Shown: one piece after another, positions 1 to 9,002 of the stretch
Numbering within the stretch: position 1 is the stretch's first letter
How the letters are laid out: each line of letters begins with the position of its first letter
NCBI RefSeq assembly: GCF_024105665.1
Contig: NZ_JAAAMK010000003.1
Location: 186,001 to 250,000, forward strand
Length of the DNA stretch: 64,000 bases
Origin: Aliihoeflea aestuarii
GTDB lineage: Bacteria; Pseudomonadota; Alphaproteobacteria; Rhizobiales; Rhizobiaceae
Direction: 5' to 3'
The notes under the pieces: generated by a model
What the model was told of the DNA's origin: nothing
The model's database searches: none
Seen by the model: only the letters and a program-made list of their open reading frames with translations
Translations under genes and position numbers: made by a program

Positions 1-28
1 CAATTGCCGGCCGAAGTGCCGGCAATTG
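1..28. repeat. Inverted repeat at window edge
   Basis: Two perfect 10-bp arms (1-10 and 19-28) with an 8-bp loop form a stem-loop just before the first coding frame. No T-run follows on the plus strand. It may end transcription of a gene lying left of the window. Confidence 0.5.
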
Positions 29-490
29 GCGAGAGGTTGCCCCAGAGTCACGCGCTTGAGACACATCGCGTCTATCCTGGTCGGGTTCGTTGCCGCCGTT
101 CTCGTTGCGACGTTCTTTCTCCTTCTGCCCTCGACATTGCTGGCGCTTTTTCAGCAAAATACACGCGAACTTGAAAACCTGCCGGTACAACTGGCTCTCT
201 GGCCTATGGTCATTGCTGGCTTTGCCGGCATTCCGACGCTTCTCTTCATCGCATTGTCCGAATGGCGAAAATGGCGACATTGGGCCGTTTACGCCGGAAC
301 AGGTGTGGTCATCTCTTTGCCCGGAGGCATGCTGATCGCGCTCGAGCTTTATCCGGAACGGACCGGCATCGCTGCGATGGTCCTGTTGAATGTGACAGTT
401 GCGGGCGCTTGCGGTGCTCTTGCCTACTGGATGATCGCCGGGCGCAATGCCGGTAACTGGCGCGGCGAAGTCAGCGCGCCTCGGTCATGA
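26..490 (+). CDS. Small four-helix membrane protein of unknown function
   Basis: A 154-codon frame with about four hydrophobic helices (roughly residues 13-37, 57-77, 90-108 and 118-138), so an inner-membrane protein. I do not recognise the family. The start is unsure: the frame is open to the window edge, TTG at 26 lies inside the arm of an inverted repeat, TTG at 56 directly precedes the first helix, and neither has a well-placed ribosome-binding site, so the gene may begin outside the window. Its 3' end overlaps the convergent LysE gene by 20 bp. Hydrophobicity and codon use make it a believable gene. Confidence 0.55.
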   Translation: MARGCPRVTRLRHIASILVGFVAAVLVATFFLLLPSTLLALFQQNTRELENLPVQLALWPMVIAGFAGIPTLLFIALSEWRKWRHWAVYAGTGVVISLPGGMLIALELYPERTGIAAMVLLNVTVAGACGALAYWMIAGRNAGNWRGEVSAPRS

Positions 491-1115
491 GGATGCGCAG
501 CGCGAAGGCCGAGAAGACGCCGGCGAAGACGTAGTCGATGATGCGCGTGACGCGCGGCGAGCGCTTCAGGAGCGCAGAAAACGAATCCGCCGCGATCACC
601 ATCGGCACCGTCACCGGCAGCGCCAGCACAATGAACAGACCTCCAAGGAAGAAAAGCTTCGCCGGCGCGTCGGGATCGGCAGCCGAGACGAATTGCGGCA
701 GGAAGGTCATGAAAAACAGGATGATCTTCGGATTCAGGAGGTTGATGCCGAGGCCGGTCGCCCAGTTGGCGAAGAAGGAGCGCTTTTTGCGTGGGGCGTC
801 GGTGCCGGGTGAAAAGGCGGAGCCGTGCCGGATCGCCTGATATGCCAGCCAGACGAGATAGACCGCACCGACGAGCTTCAGCGCCAAAAAGGCTTCCGGC
901 GAAGCGACGATCAGCGCCGACAGGCCGAGCGCGACCAGCGCCGTGTGGATGACGATGCCCGACATCGCGCCGATCATGCACGCAAAACCCGCCATGCGGC
1001 CCTCGGACAGCGCACGCCCGACGAAGAGCGTCATGTCCGGGCCGGGCGTGATCGTGATCACGAAGGTCGCGACGGCGAATTGAACGATGGTGGCGGTCGT
1101 CGGCAGGAAGTCCAT
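471..1115 (-). CDS. LysE/RhtB family amino-acid exporter
   Basis: A 214-aa inner-membrane protein of the LysE/RhtB family, which exports amino acids or their derivatives using the proton gradient. The N-terminal family motif TPGPDMTLFVGRAL follows the first helix, about six hydrophobic helices are visible, and the length is typical. ATG at 1115 is chosen over an upstream frame extension because the fold begins there. The substrate cannot be read from the sequence. It is a single gene, divergent from the TRAP operon and convergent with the gene on its left. Confidence 0.85.
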   Translation of the reverse strand: MDFLPTTATIVQFAVATFVITITPGPDMTLFVGRALSEGRMAGFACMIGAMSGIVIHTALVALGLSALIVASPEAFLALKLVGAVYLVWLAYQAIRHGSAFSPGTDAPRKKRSFFANWATGLGINLLNPKIILFFMTFLPQFVSAADPDAPAKLFFLGGLFIVLALPVTVPMVIAADSFSALLKRSPRVTRIIDYVFAGVFSAFALRILMTEAR

Positions 1116-1282
1116 GAAATCACCCTCAGTGCGGCATTCGAGACAGGACGGTGGTGGGTAACCATGCGCCAGCGCCGGATGCAAGACGTCAACACGACGA
1201 CATCGTCGTGCCAGTTTTCCGGCTCGAAACCGCCTACGACTTTGGTCCAGTATATGCGTGCGACAAAACGGCACAGTTTTAC

Positions 1283-1310
1283 TTGCTTTACGTAGCGTAA
1301 TGAATATTCT
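1283..1310 (+). promoter_or_regulatory. Candidate promoter with operator palindrome before the TRAP operon
   Basis: TTGCTT (1283-1288) and TATTCT (1305-1310) are 16 bp apart. Inside this span is a perfect palindrome TTACG-TAG-CGTAA (1288-1300). The position 50-80 bp before dctP fits a promoter with a repressor site. The assignment is by eye only. Confidence 0.3.
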
Positions 1311-1360
1311 CGCCCGCAGCGGAAAAATCCAAACAACGGAAGCCGCTCAGGGAGGATCAA

Positions 1361-2491
1361 ATGGAAATGAAGACGCTTTCGCGCCGGAAGTTTCTCGGCG
1401 CAACCACGCTGGTCGGCGCAAGCGCGGCCGGCGCCCTTGCCGCCCCGGCGGTTCTCGCCCAAACCCCCTTCACCATCAAGATGCAGACGTCCTGGCCGGC
1501 ATCCGACATCTGGATGGATTTTGCCAAGCAATACACCGACCGCGTCGAACGCATGTCGGCCGGCCGGATCAGGTTCGAGCTGCTTCCCGCCGGCTCCGTC
1601 GTCGGTGCGTTCCAGGTGCTCGATGCCGTCAATGACGGCGTGATCGACGCCACCCATACCGTGCCCGTCTATTGGTACGGCAAGCACAAGGCGGCCTCGC
1701 TCTTCGGCACCGGTCCGGTCTTCGGCGGCAGCGCGACGACCATGCTCGCCTGGTTCCATCAGGGTGACGGCAAGGATCTCTACAAGGAACTCACGCAAGA
1801 CATCATGGGGCTGAATGTCGTCGGCTTCTACGGCTTTCCGATGCCGGCGCAGCCCTTCGGCTGGTTCAAGCAACCCGTCGCGACCGTCGCCGACATCAAC
1901 GGCTTCAAATACCGCACGGTCGGTCTCGCGGCGGACCTTCTCCAGACAATGGGGATGAGCGTCGCGCAGCTTCCGGGCGGCGAAATCGTGCCGGCGATGG
2001 AACGCGGTGTCATCGACGCGTTCGAGTTCAACAACCCGTCGTCCGATCTTCGCTTCGGCTCGCAGGACGTCGCCAAGCACTACATGCTCTCCTCCTACCA
2101 TCAGGCGAGCGAATCCTTCGAGTTCATGTTCAACCGGGATGTCTTCGAGGATCTCGACGACGATCTGCAGGCGATCATTGAATACGCAGTCGAGGCGGCC
2201 AGCACATCAAATACGGCGCTCGCGCTCGACAATTACTCAGCCGATCTGGTGCGATTGCAGGAAGAGCACGGCGTCACGGTCCATCGCACGTCGAAGGAAA
2301 TCCTCGCCGCGCAGCTCGAAGCCTGGGACACGATCATCCCGACGCTCGAGGCCGATGCCTTCATGAAGAAGGTGCTCGACAGCCAGCGCGAATGGGTCGA
2401 GCGCGTCACCTATTACGAATTGATGGGATCGGCCGATCTGGCGCTCGCCTATGAGCACTACTTCCCCGGCAAATTGAAGATGGAAAGCTGA
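1361..2491 (+). CDS. dctP: TRAP transporter substrate-binding protein (DctP family)
   Basis: A 376-aa periplasmic solute receptor of a TRAP transporter, which hands a carboxylate-like solute to the QM permease. The N-terminus has a Tat-type signal (SRRKFLG, then a hydrophobic stretch ending near AAPAVLAQ). The DctP fold follows, with the usual arginine region (KYRTVGLAADLL, near residues 182-193) that normally clamps a carboxylate. The start has a good GGAGG site. It heads a dctP-dctQ-dctM operon. It resembles the branch often named mannitol/chloroaromatic, but the true substrate is unknown. Confidence 0.9.
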   Translation: MEMKTLSRRKFLGATTLVGASAAGALAAPAVLAQTPFTIKMQTSWPASDIWMDFAKQYTDRVERMSAGRIRFELLPAGSVVGAFQVLDAVNDGVIDATHTVPVYWYGKHKAASLFGTGPVFGGSATTMLAWFHQGDGKDLYKELTQDIMGLNVVGFYGFPMPAQPFGWFKQPVATVADINGFKYRTVGLAADLLQTMGMSVAQLPGGEIVPAMERGVIDAFEFNNPSSDLRFGSQDVAKHYMLSSYHQASESFEFMFNRDVFEDLDDDLQAIIEYAVEAASTSNTALALDNYSADLVRLQEEHGVTVHRTSKEILAAQLEAWDTIIPTLEADAFMKKVLDSQREWVERVTYYELMGSADLALAYEHYFPGKLKMES

Positions 2492-2510
2492 GGGCGCGCC
2501 CTTTGCCATG

Positions 2511-2536
2511 AACCGGTCGCCATGAGGCGACCGGTT
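2511..2536 (+). other. Intra-operon stem-loop between dctP and dctQ
   Basis: A perfect 11-bp stem (2511-2521 and 2526-2536) closes a 4-nt loop, 19 nt after dctP stops. Only a weak T-rich tail follows. Such structures between receptor and permease genes commonly protect the receptor transcript or cause partial termination, so that the receptor is made in excess. That role is inferred. Confidence 0.5.
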
Positions 2537-2558
2537 TCGTCTTCGGCGGGAGAATTCG

Positions 2559-3194
2559 ATGCTTCGCTTCATCGCGGTCGCCGACGATCTGTCGGCCTGG
2601 TTCGGCAAGGTGTTCGCCTGGGGCGTCATCGTCATGGCGCTCGGCATCGGCTACGAGGTCGTCGTGCGCTATTTCTTCCGTGCGCCGACGCCGTGGGCCT
2701 TCGACCTTTCCTACATTCTCTACGGCACGCTGTTCATGATGGCGGGCGCCTATACGCTGTCACGCGACGGCCATGTGCGCGGCGACTTCATCTACCGGCT
2801 GTGGAGACCGCGAACGCAGGCGAGCGTCGAACTCGTCCTATACATCATCTTCTTCTTTCCCGGCGTCACCGCGCTGATCTTCGCGGGCTGGAAATATGCC
2901 GCGCGAAGTTGGGGCTATTGGGAAGTGAGTTCCAACAGTCCCGCCGGCATCCCGATCTTTCAGTTCAAGACGGTAATCGTGGCCGCCGGCATCCTGTTGT
3001 TCATCCAGGGCATCGCGCAGGTCTTCCGCTGCATCGTGTGCCTGCGCACGGGCGAATGGGTGAGGGCGGCCGAAGATGTCGAGGAACTCGACAAGGTTCT
3101 GCTCGAACAGGTCCAGTCCCGCGAAAAGCCGGAAATGGTCGATCCCGACACTGTGCCGACACCTGACAATTCAGGGACGGGGGCTTCCCGATGA
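2559..3194 (+). CDS. dctQ: TRAP transporter small permease (DctQ family)
   Basis: A 211-aa inner-membrane protein with about four helices, the small Q subunit that pairs with DctM. It carries family features around residues 25-75: an RYFF segment, a tryptophan-rich helix, and a TLSRDGHVRGDF loop. The hydrophilic C-terminal tail of about 40 residues makes it longer than the shortest DctQ proteins, as seen in the subfamily with larger Q subunits. The last four bases overlap the dctM start (ATGA), so the two are translationally coupled. Confidence 0.88.
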   Translation: MLRFIAVADDLSAWFGKVFAWGVIVMALGIGYEVVVRYFFRAPTPWAFDLSYILYGTLFMMAGAYTLSRDGHVRGDFIYRLWRPRTQASVELVLYIIFFFPGVTALIFAGWKYAARSWGYWEVSSNSPAGIPIFQFKTVIVAAGILLFIQGIAQVFRCIVCLRTGEWVRAAEDVEELDKVLLEQVQSREKPEMVDPDTVPTPDNSGTGASR

Positions 3195-4612
3195 CGGACG
3201 CACATATCGCGGTCGGGATGCTGCTCATCCTGATCCTGACCATCTTTCTCGGCTTTCCGGTCGCCTTCACTTTGATGGCGCTCGGTGTCGGTTTCGGCTA
3301 CTACGCCTATTACGAGCCGGGCCGGATGTGGCGTCCCTTCGAGCGCGCGGTGGAAGATGGGGCAGGCGCCTTCCAGCAGTTCGAACTTTGGATCGGCGGC
3401 TTCTTCAACAACCGCATCTTCGACCTCTTCGTGAACCAGACCTTCTCGGTCATCCAGAACGACGTTCTGACCGCGATCCCGCTGTTCCTTTTCATGGGCT
3501 ATATCGTGGAACGGGCAAACATCGTCGACCGGTTGTTCTCGACGCTGTTCATCGCCACGCGCCGTCTGCCCGGCTCGATGGCGGTCGCAGCGCTCGTCAC
3601 CTGCACGCTCTTCGCCACGGCAACCGGCATCGTCGGGGCGGTGGTGACGCTGATGGGCCTGCTTGCCCTGCCCGCCATGCTCAAGGCGCGCTACGACGTG
3701 CGCTACGCGACCGGCGTCATCTGCGCCGGCGGCACGCTCGGTATCCTGATCCCGCCATCGATTTTGCTGATCGTCTATGCGGCGACATCCGGCATTTCGG
3801 TCGTGCGTATGTATGCGGGCGCGCTCCTGCCGGGTCTTCTTCTGGCCAGCCTCTACCTCGTCTACATCATCGTGCGCGCCGTCATGAATCCCAACCTTGC
3901 GCCCAAACCGCGCGACGAGGACATCGGCAACTATTCCACCGGACAGGTGGCATGGATGATGTTCACCTCCTTCGTCCCGCTCGCCTTCCTGATCCTTGCC
4001 GTTCTCGGCGCGATCCTGTTCGGCTTCGCCACGCCTTCGGAAGCGGCCGCCATCGGCGCGCTGGGCGGGCTGCTGCTCGCCATCGCCTATCGTGCGCTGA
4101 CATGGGAAAGGCTGAAGGAGTCCGTCTATCTGACGGCACGCACCTCTGCGATGGTGTGCTGGCTTTTCGTCGGTTCGGCCACCTTCGCGTCGGTCTTCGC
4201 CTATCTTGGCGGACAGGCGCTGATCAGCGACTTCGTCACCAGCCTCGACATGTCGCCGCTGATGTTCCTGATCACCGCGCAGCTCATCATCTTCATCCTC
4301 GGCTGGCCGCTGGAATGGACAGAGATCATCGTCATCTTCGTGCCGATTTTCATGCCGCTTCTGCCGCATTTCGGCATCGATCCGCTGTTCTTCGGCATCC
4401 TCGTCGCGGTCAATCTGCAAACGGCGTTTCTGTCGCCGCCTATGGCGATGTCAGCTTATTATCTGAAGGGCATCGCGCCGGCGCATGTGAAGCTGACCGA
4501 CATCTTCCTCGGGATGATGCCATACATGGCCATCGTCATCTTGTGCATGGCGCTGATCTACGTCTTCCCGAGCCTCGTTTTCGGGTTGCCCAACGCGCTC
4601 TATGGAGGCTGA
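3191..4612 (+). CDS. dctM: TRAP transporter large permease (DctM family)
   Basis: A 473-aa polytopic protein of about 12 helices, the transporting M subunit of the TRAP system that uses an ion gradient to import the DctP-bound solute. Typical segments include the N-terminal GFPVAFTLMALG helix and the internal pair GTLGILIPPSILLIVYA and TPSEAAAIGALG. It is somewhat longer than the commonest M subunits, with an inserted loop near residues 55-75. It overlaps dctQ by 4 bp. An antisense frame of similar length is a codon-bias shadow. Confidence 0.92.
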   Translation: MTDAHIAVGMLLILILTIFLGFPVAFTLMALGVGFGYYAYYEPGRMWRPFERAVEDGAGAFQQFELWIGGFFNNRIFDLFVNQTFSVIQNDVLTAIPLFLFMGYIVERANIVDRLFSTLFIATRRLPGSMAVAALVTCTLFATATGIVGAVVTLMGLLALPAMLKARYDVRYATGVICAGGTLGILIPPSILLIVYAATSGISVVRMYAGALLPGLLLASLYLVYIIVRAVMNPNLAPKPRDEDIGNYSTGQVAWMMFTSFVPLAFLILAVLGAILFGFATPSEAAAIGALGGLLLAIAYRALTWERLKESVYLTARTSAMVCWLFVGSATFASVFAYLGGQALISDFVTSLDMSPLMFLITAQLIIFILGWPLEWTEIIVIFVPIFMPLLPHFGIDPLFFGILVAVNLQTAFLSPPMAMSAYYLKGIAPAHVKLTDIFLGMMPYMAIVILCMALIYVFPSLVFGLPNALYGG

Positions 4613-4613
4613 C

Positions 4614-4817
4614 ATGAGCGAGCTCCCCGCCCGCGCCGGCATGGATCGCAAGCGTCTTTTTTCCATGCTGGCGTTCATCGCCTTTGCGGGCTTTCTCGGT
4701 ATCCTGATCTGGTTCGTTCCGCGGCTCGATCTGGGCGTAGCGCTCGCGATCGGCATAGCTCTGGCCGCCTACGACATCTGGGATCAGCTCTGGCGACGAG
4801 GCGCGCCGGGGCATTGA
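4614..4817 (+). CDS. Small two-helix membrane protein at the end of the TRAP operon
   Basis: A 67-aa protein with two predicted helices (about residues 19-36 and 41-57) between charged ends. ATG at 4614 has a GGAGG site 5-10 nt upstream, just inside the end of dctM. It starts one base after the dctM stop, so it is very likely cotranscribed. No function is recognised. Its place suggests an accessory membrane piece of the transporter, but it might also be a separate conserved hypothetical. Confidence 0.6.
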   Translation: MSELPARAGMDRKRLFSMLAFIAFAGFLGILIWFVPRLDLGVALAIGIALAAYDIWDQLWRRGAPGH

Positions 4818-4901
4818 GGCGTATCGGGGCGGACGCCTTGTCCGTCCCGTCATTCCTGCTAAAAGAGCGGCCGAAAACCCATCTCAAGCAGGCCCCGAGA
4901 A

Positions 4902-6125
4902 ATGTCCAAGTGGAAAGACGTCAAGAAGGTCGTGCTCGCCTATTCGGGCGGACTCGATACCTCGATCATCCTGAAATGGCTCCAGACCGAACTCGGCGCG
5001 GAAGTCGTCACCTTCACGGCCGATCTCGGTCAGGGCGAGGAACTGGACCCGGCGCGCCGCAAGGCCGAGATGATGGGGATCAAGGAAATCTACATCGAGG
5101 ATGTGCGCGAGGAATTCATCCGCGACTTCGTCTTCCCGATGTTCCGCGCCAATGCGGTCTATGAAGGCACCTACCTTCTCGGCACCTCGATCGCCCGCCC
5201 GCTGATCTCCAAGCGCCTCGTCGAGATAGCCGCCGAGACGGGCGCCGACGCCATCGCGCATGGCGCAACCGGAAAAGGCAACGATCAGGTCCGCTTCGAG
5301 CTGTCCGCCTATGCGCTCAACCCCGATATCAAGGTCATCGCGCCGTGGCGCGACTGGACCTTCAAGTCGCGGACCGACCTGATCAATTTCGCTGAACAGC
5401 ACCAGATTCAGGTGACCAAGGACAAGAAGGGTGAAGCGCCGTTCTCGGTCGATGCGAATCTTCTGCACTCCTCCTCCGAAGGCAAGGTGCTGGAAGATCC
5501 GTGGACCGAGTCGCCGGAATATGTCCATATGCGTACGGTCTCGCCGATGGATGCGCCCGATGCCGTCACCGAAGTCACGATCGGCTTTCGCAAGGGTGAT
5601 GCGGTCGCCATCGACGGCAAGGAAATGTCGCCGGCGACTTTGTTCGCGAAGCTCAACGAGCTTGGCCGGAACAACGGCATCGGCCGTCTCGATCTGGTCG
5701 AGAACCGTTTCGTCGGCATGAAATCGCGTGGAGTGTATGAAACCCCCGGCGGCACGATCCTTTTGGCCGCGCATCGCGCGATCGAATCGATCACGCTCGA
5801 CAGGGGGGCCGCGCATCTGAAGGACGATCTGATGCCGCGCTATGCGGAGCTGATCTATAACGGCTTCTGGTTCTCGCCGGAGCGCGAGATGCTTCAGGCG
5901 CTGATCGACAAGAGCCAGGAAGATGTCGAGGGCGAGGTTCGCCTGAAGCTCTACAAGGGCAACGTCATCGTCACCGGCCGCAAGTCGAACATGTCGCTCT
6001 ATTCAGACGCGCTCGTTACCTTCGAGGACGATCGCGGCGCGTATGACCAGAAGGACGCGGAAGGCTTCATTCGTTTGAACGCGCTGCGCCTTCGCACGCT
6101 CGCCGCGCGCAAGCGTCAGGGCTGA
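4902..6125 (+). CDS. argG: Argininosuccinate synthase
   Basis: A 407-aa cytoplasmic enzyme that joins citrulline and aspartate with ATP, the penultimate step of arginine synthesis. The N-terminal ATP pyrophosphatase loop reads [15 protein letters not shown]. Further family blocks are visible, such as [13 protein letters not shown] for citrulline/aspartate binding and EGKVLEDPW. The length is normal. It stands alone on the plus strand, 84 bp after the TRAP operon, and its own promoter is presumably in that gap. Confidence 0.97.
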   Translation: MSKWKDVKKVVLAYSGGLDTSIILKWLQTELGAEVVTFTADLGQGEELDPARRKAEMMGIKEIYIEDVREEFIRDFVFPMFRANAVYEGTYLLGTSIARPLISKRLVEIAAETGADAIAHGATGKGNDQVRFELSAYALNPDIKVIAPWRDWTFKSRTDLINFAEQHQIQVTKDKKGEAPFSVDANLLHSSSEGKVLEDPWTESPEYVHMRTVSPMDAPDAVTEVTIGFRKGDAVAIDGKEMSPATLFAKLNELGRNNGIGRLDLVENRFVGMKSRGVYETPGGTILLAAHRAIESITLDRGAAHLKDDLMPRYAELIYNGFWFSPEREMLQALIDKSQEDVEGEVRLKLYKGNVIVTGRKSNMSLYSDALVTFEDDRGAYDQKDAEGFIRLNALRLRTLAARKRQG

Positions 6126-6137
6126 GGCATTTTTCCA

Positions 6138-6160
6138 TCCCGCCGCAAGACGCGGCGGGA
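6138..6160 (+). terminator. Stem-loop after argG
   Basis: A 9-bp GC-rich stem (6138-6146 and 6152-6160) with a 5-nt loop lies 12 bp after the argG stop. There is no clear T-run, so it is only a weak terminator candidate. Confidence 0.35.
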
Positions 6161-6201
6161 ACCCTTATGCCCATGCGATATTAAGGGCGCGGAGGGTGCT
6201 T

Positions 6202-7800
6202 ATGCGTCTGTCGTCCTGGCTGTTTGCCATTGCCGGAAGTTTGCTGATCGCGGGGGCGATAGGCCGTGCCTCGCGTCTGCCGCGCCATGCCTTGCCGCCG
6301 GCAGGCCCCGCGCCGGACGTCAGCGGCACGACGCTCGCCACGGCGATCACGAAGATCGCCGCGCGGCATAAGGGGCTGTCCGGCGTCTATCTCCTGTCGG
6401 ACGCGCTCGAAGCTTTCGCCACGCGCATGGCGCTGGTACGCCATGCGGAAAAGACGCTCGACCTTCAATATTACATCTGGCGCGGCGACAGGACGGGTAC
6501 GCTGCTTCTGGAGGCCGTGCTCGAGGCAGCCGATCGCGGCGTGCGCGTGCGCCTGCTTCTCGACGATAACGGCATCGACGGGCTCGACAACGTCCTGTTC
6601 GCGCTCGACCGGCATCCGAACATCGAGGTGCGGCTCTTCAATCCGTTCCCGATCCGCTGGCCGAAGGCGATCGGCTACGCATTCGATTTCCGGCGTCTCA
6701 ACCGGCGCATGCATAACAAGAGCCTGACGGTCGACGGGCACGCCACCATCGTCGGCGGGCGCAATATCGGCGACGAATATTTCGGCGTCGAGGACGGCCC
6801 GCTTTTCGCCGATCTCGACGTTTTGGCGGTCGGTCCGGTCGTTGCCGACGTCGGAACGCAGTTCGATCGCTACTGGAACGCGTCGTCCGCCTTTCCCGCG
6901 CGGCTTCTGCTTCGCCGGGTCGGGCCGCGTGACCTGCGGCGTTTGCGCCGGCGCTCGTCCATCGTGGAGCGCGATCCGGCGGCGCGACGCTATGTGGAGG
7001 CGCTGCGAGACCTAGAGATTGTTCGGGAGCTGGCCGAATCCCGCCTGCCGATGGAATGGGCGAAGGTGCGGCTCTTCGCCGACGATCCGACGAAGGCGCT
7101 GGGGCTCAAGGCCGGTGAGACCCGGCTTGCCGGTCTGCTCGAAAACGTCATCGGCACGCCGCAACGCGAACTCCAGATCATCTCGGGATATTTCGTGCCG
7201 GGCCGGATCGGCGTCGCCGACCTGACTGCCATGCGGCTGCGTGGCGTCGATATCTCGATCCTTACCAACGCCTATGAGGCAACGGATGTCGGCGTCGTCC
7301 ATGCCGGCTACGCGCCCTATCGGAAGGATCTGGTCGCTGCCGGGATCAAGCTCTACGAAATGCGGGCTCAGACACGGCAGGCACCGACTCGCAAGGAGCG
7401 GCGCAGGGGCGCGCGCATGGGCGTCGCGCGGCGGTTGCGCGGCTCCGGCAACGCGTCCGTGTCGGCATTGCGCGCTGGGGCGACCACGCTCCACGCCAAG
7501 ACCTTCAGCGTCGACCGCGAACGGCTCTTCGTCGGCTCATTCAATTTCGATCCGCGTTCGGTCGACCTCAACACCGAAATGGGCGTGCTGATCGAATCGC
7601 CGAACCTGGCAGGTATCGCGGCCGACCTTTTCAGGAAGACCGTGCCGCAGATGGCCTATCGCATCGTCGCGGACGATTCCGGGCATATCCTGTGGCAGGA
7701 TGCGGCCGGCCGACGCCTCGCGCGCGAGCCCGGCATGGGAATTGCCAGCCGCGCTGCCATCGGCCTGTTGAAACGGCTGAACATCGAGTGGCTTCTCTGA
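6202..7800 (+). CDS. Phospholipase D-like / cardiolipin synthase-like protein
   Basis: A 532-aa protein with an N-terminal hydrophobic anchor or signal and two complete HKD phosphodiesterase motifs: HNKSLTVD near residue 172 and HAKTFSVD near residue 432. These are the catalytic pair of the phospholipase D superfamily. Bacterial relatives make cardiolipin or hydrolyse phospholipids at the membrane. ATG at 6202 is preferred over GTG at 6196 because GGAGG lies six bases before it. It is monocistronic, with a strong terminator directly after. Whether it synthesises or degrades lipid cannot be told. Confidence 0.87.
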   Translation: MRLSSWLFAIAGSLLIAGAIGRASRLPRHALPPAGPAPDVSGTTLATAITKIAARHKGLSGVYLLSDALEAFATRMALVRHAEKTLDLQYYIWRGDRTGTLLLEAVLEAADRGVRVRLLLDDNGIDGLDNVLFALDRHPNIEVRLFNPFPIRWPKAIGYAFDFRRLNRRMHNKSLTVDGHATIVGGRNIGDEYFGVEDGPLFADLDVLAVGPVVADVGTQFDRYWNASSAFPARLLLRRVGPRDLRRLRRRSSIVERDPAARRYVEALRDLEIVRELAESRLPMEWAKVRLFADDPTKALGLKAGETRLAGLLENVIGTPQRELQIISGYFVPGRIGVADLTAMRLRGVDISILTNAYEATDVGVVHAGYAPYRKDLVAAGIKLYEMRAQTRQAPTRKERRRGARMGVARRLRGSGNASVSALRAGATTLHAKTFSVDRERLFVGSFNFDPRSVDLNTEMGVLIESPNLAGIAADLFRKTVPQMAYRIVADDSGHILWQDAAGRRLAREPGMGIASRAAIGLLKRLNIEWLL

Positions 7801-7804
7801 ACTG

Positions 7805-7829
7805 AAAAGGGCGCTCCGGGCGCCCTTTT
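7805..7829. terminator. Bidirectional Rho-independent terminator
   Basis: Perfect 10-bp arms (7805-7814 and 7820-7829) begin with AAAA and end with TTTT. The hairpin sits between two convergent genes and can serve both. Confidence 0.85.
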
Positions 7830-7848
7830 CAGAATATCGTATGACGGT

Positions 7849-8673
7849 TCAGTTCGCGGCATCGATCCGGGCGCCGAGCACGGCGATCGCCTGCTGGTAG
7901 ACGCGCGCGGCGTTCCAGCCCTGAATGGCCGCGTAATTCGGCTCACCCTGCTGGTAGCCCGCACCCGGCCGCCAGCCATGGCCGCGCAGGAAATTTGCGG
8001 TGGAAGCAAGCGCGTCGGCGCGCGAATTGATCAGATCGATGCGCCCGTCGCCGTCGCCGTCGACGCCGTAGCGCACGACATTGGCCGGCAGGAACTGCGT
8101 CTGGCCGATTTCGCCATGGGCCGCGCCCCTGGCCTGCGGCGACAGATTGCCCTGATCGACCAGCCTCAACGCGCCGACGAGGTGTTCGGAGAAGAATTCC
8201 GAACGGCGGCAATCATAGGCGAGGGTCGCGACGGCCGACAGGATGTTCTCGTTGCCGAGGAAGCCGCCGAAGCCCGTCTCCATGCCCCAGATCGCCATCA
8301 GCGGACCGGCCGGCACGCCGTAGACGCGCTCGATGCGGCTCAAAAGATCGGCGTTCTGGCGCTTGAGTTGGATGCCGCGCGAGACGATCGCATTGCCGCC
8401 CCGGCGTTCGAGAAACTGGTCGAGGGTGAGCGTGAAGCCGCCGCCCTGCTTGCGATCGGCCGATATGGTCCGCGTCGCGTAGCTGGTGCCCGAAAGCGCG
8501 TCGAGGCCGCGCTGGCCGATGCCGCTGGAGGCGGCGCGCTGCGCGAACTGCCCTTTCCACGCGTTGAAGCCCGATCCGTCATTGCCGCATTGCTGCGCGT
8601 GAGCGAGCGACATGCTCGCGCCCAGCGCCACAACCGCGCCAAGAATGGTTTTTGCCAATCCGCGTCCCGCCAT
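7849..8673 (-). CDS. mltB: Lytic murein transglycosylase, MltB family
   Basis: A 274-aa exported enzyme that cleaves the MurNAc-GlcNAc bond of peptidoglycan, forming 1,6-anhydro ends. The N-terminal signal ends near SLAHAQ. The SLT_2 fold shows WGMETGFGG, with the catalytic glutamate near residue 123, and the later block GEIGQTQFLPANVVRYGVDGDGDG. ATG at 8673 has an AAGGTGG site upstream; the long upstream extension of the frame is not coding. There is no lipobox, so it is periplasmic rather than lipid-anchored. Confidence 0.9.
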   Translation of the reverse strand: MAGRGLAKTILGAVVALGASMSLAHAQQCGNDGSGFNAWKGQFAQRAASSGIGQRGLDALSGTSYATRTISADRKQGGGFTLTLDQFLERRGGNAIVSRGIQLKRQNADLLSRIERVYGVPAGPLMAIWGMETGFGGFLGNENILSAVATLAYDCRRSEFFSEHLVGALRLVDQGNLSPQARGAAHGEIGQTQFLPANVVRYGVDGDGDGRIDLINSRADALASTANFLRGHGWRPGAGYQQGEPNYAAIQGWNAARVYQQAIAVLGARIDAAN

Positions 8674-9002
8674 CAATCCACCTTTCCAAGACTGCCCGAG
8701 AATAGATGCCCGCACGCATCCGCCTGTCGCGATACGCCATCTTCCGGCACTGTCGCACAAGCTTCTTACCTGCAAGTTAGACTGGGTCGTTGAAAGAGCA
8801 TGATGACCGAATTGTGATTCACGGCGCTGCCTGCCGGTCGGCCTGTCGTTCCCGGTCGAAGTGCCGCAAAAATGGCACACATCGAGTTGGCCGCCTCGTC
8901 CAGCGGCACGGGCCGAGATTTTCGGGGCATCGCTCCCGAACCCGGAACAACCGCCGCCGGCCGAACGTTCTGCGGCGCAACTTCCCTGCTGGATGTCCGC
9001 TC

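Noticed and set aside
2960-4420. 486-codon minus-strand frame across dctQ and dctM
   Set aside because: Highly charged low-complexity translation, antisense to a well-supported transporter gene; a codon-bias shadow.
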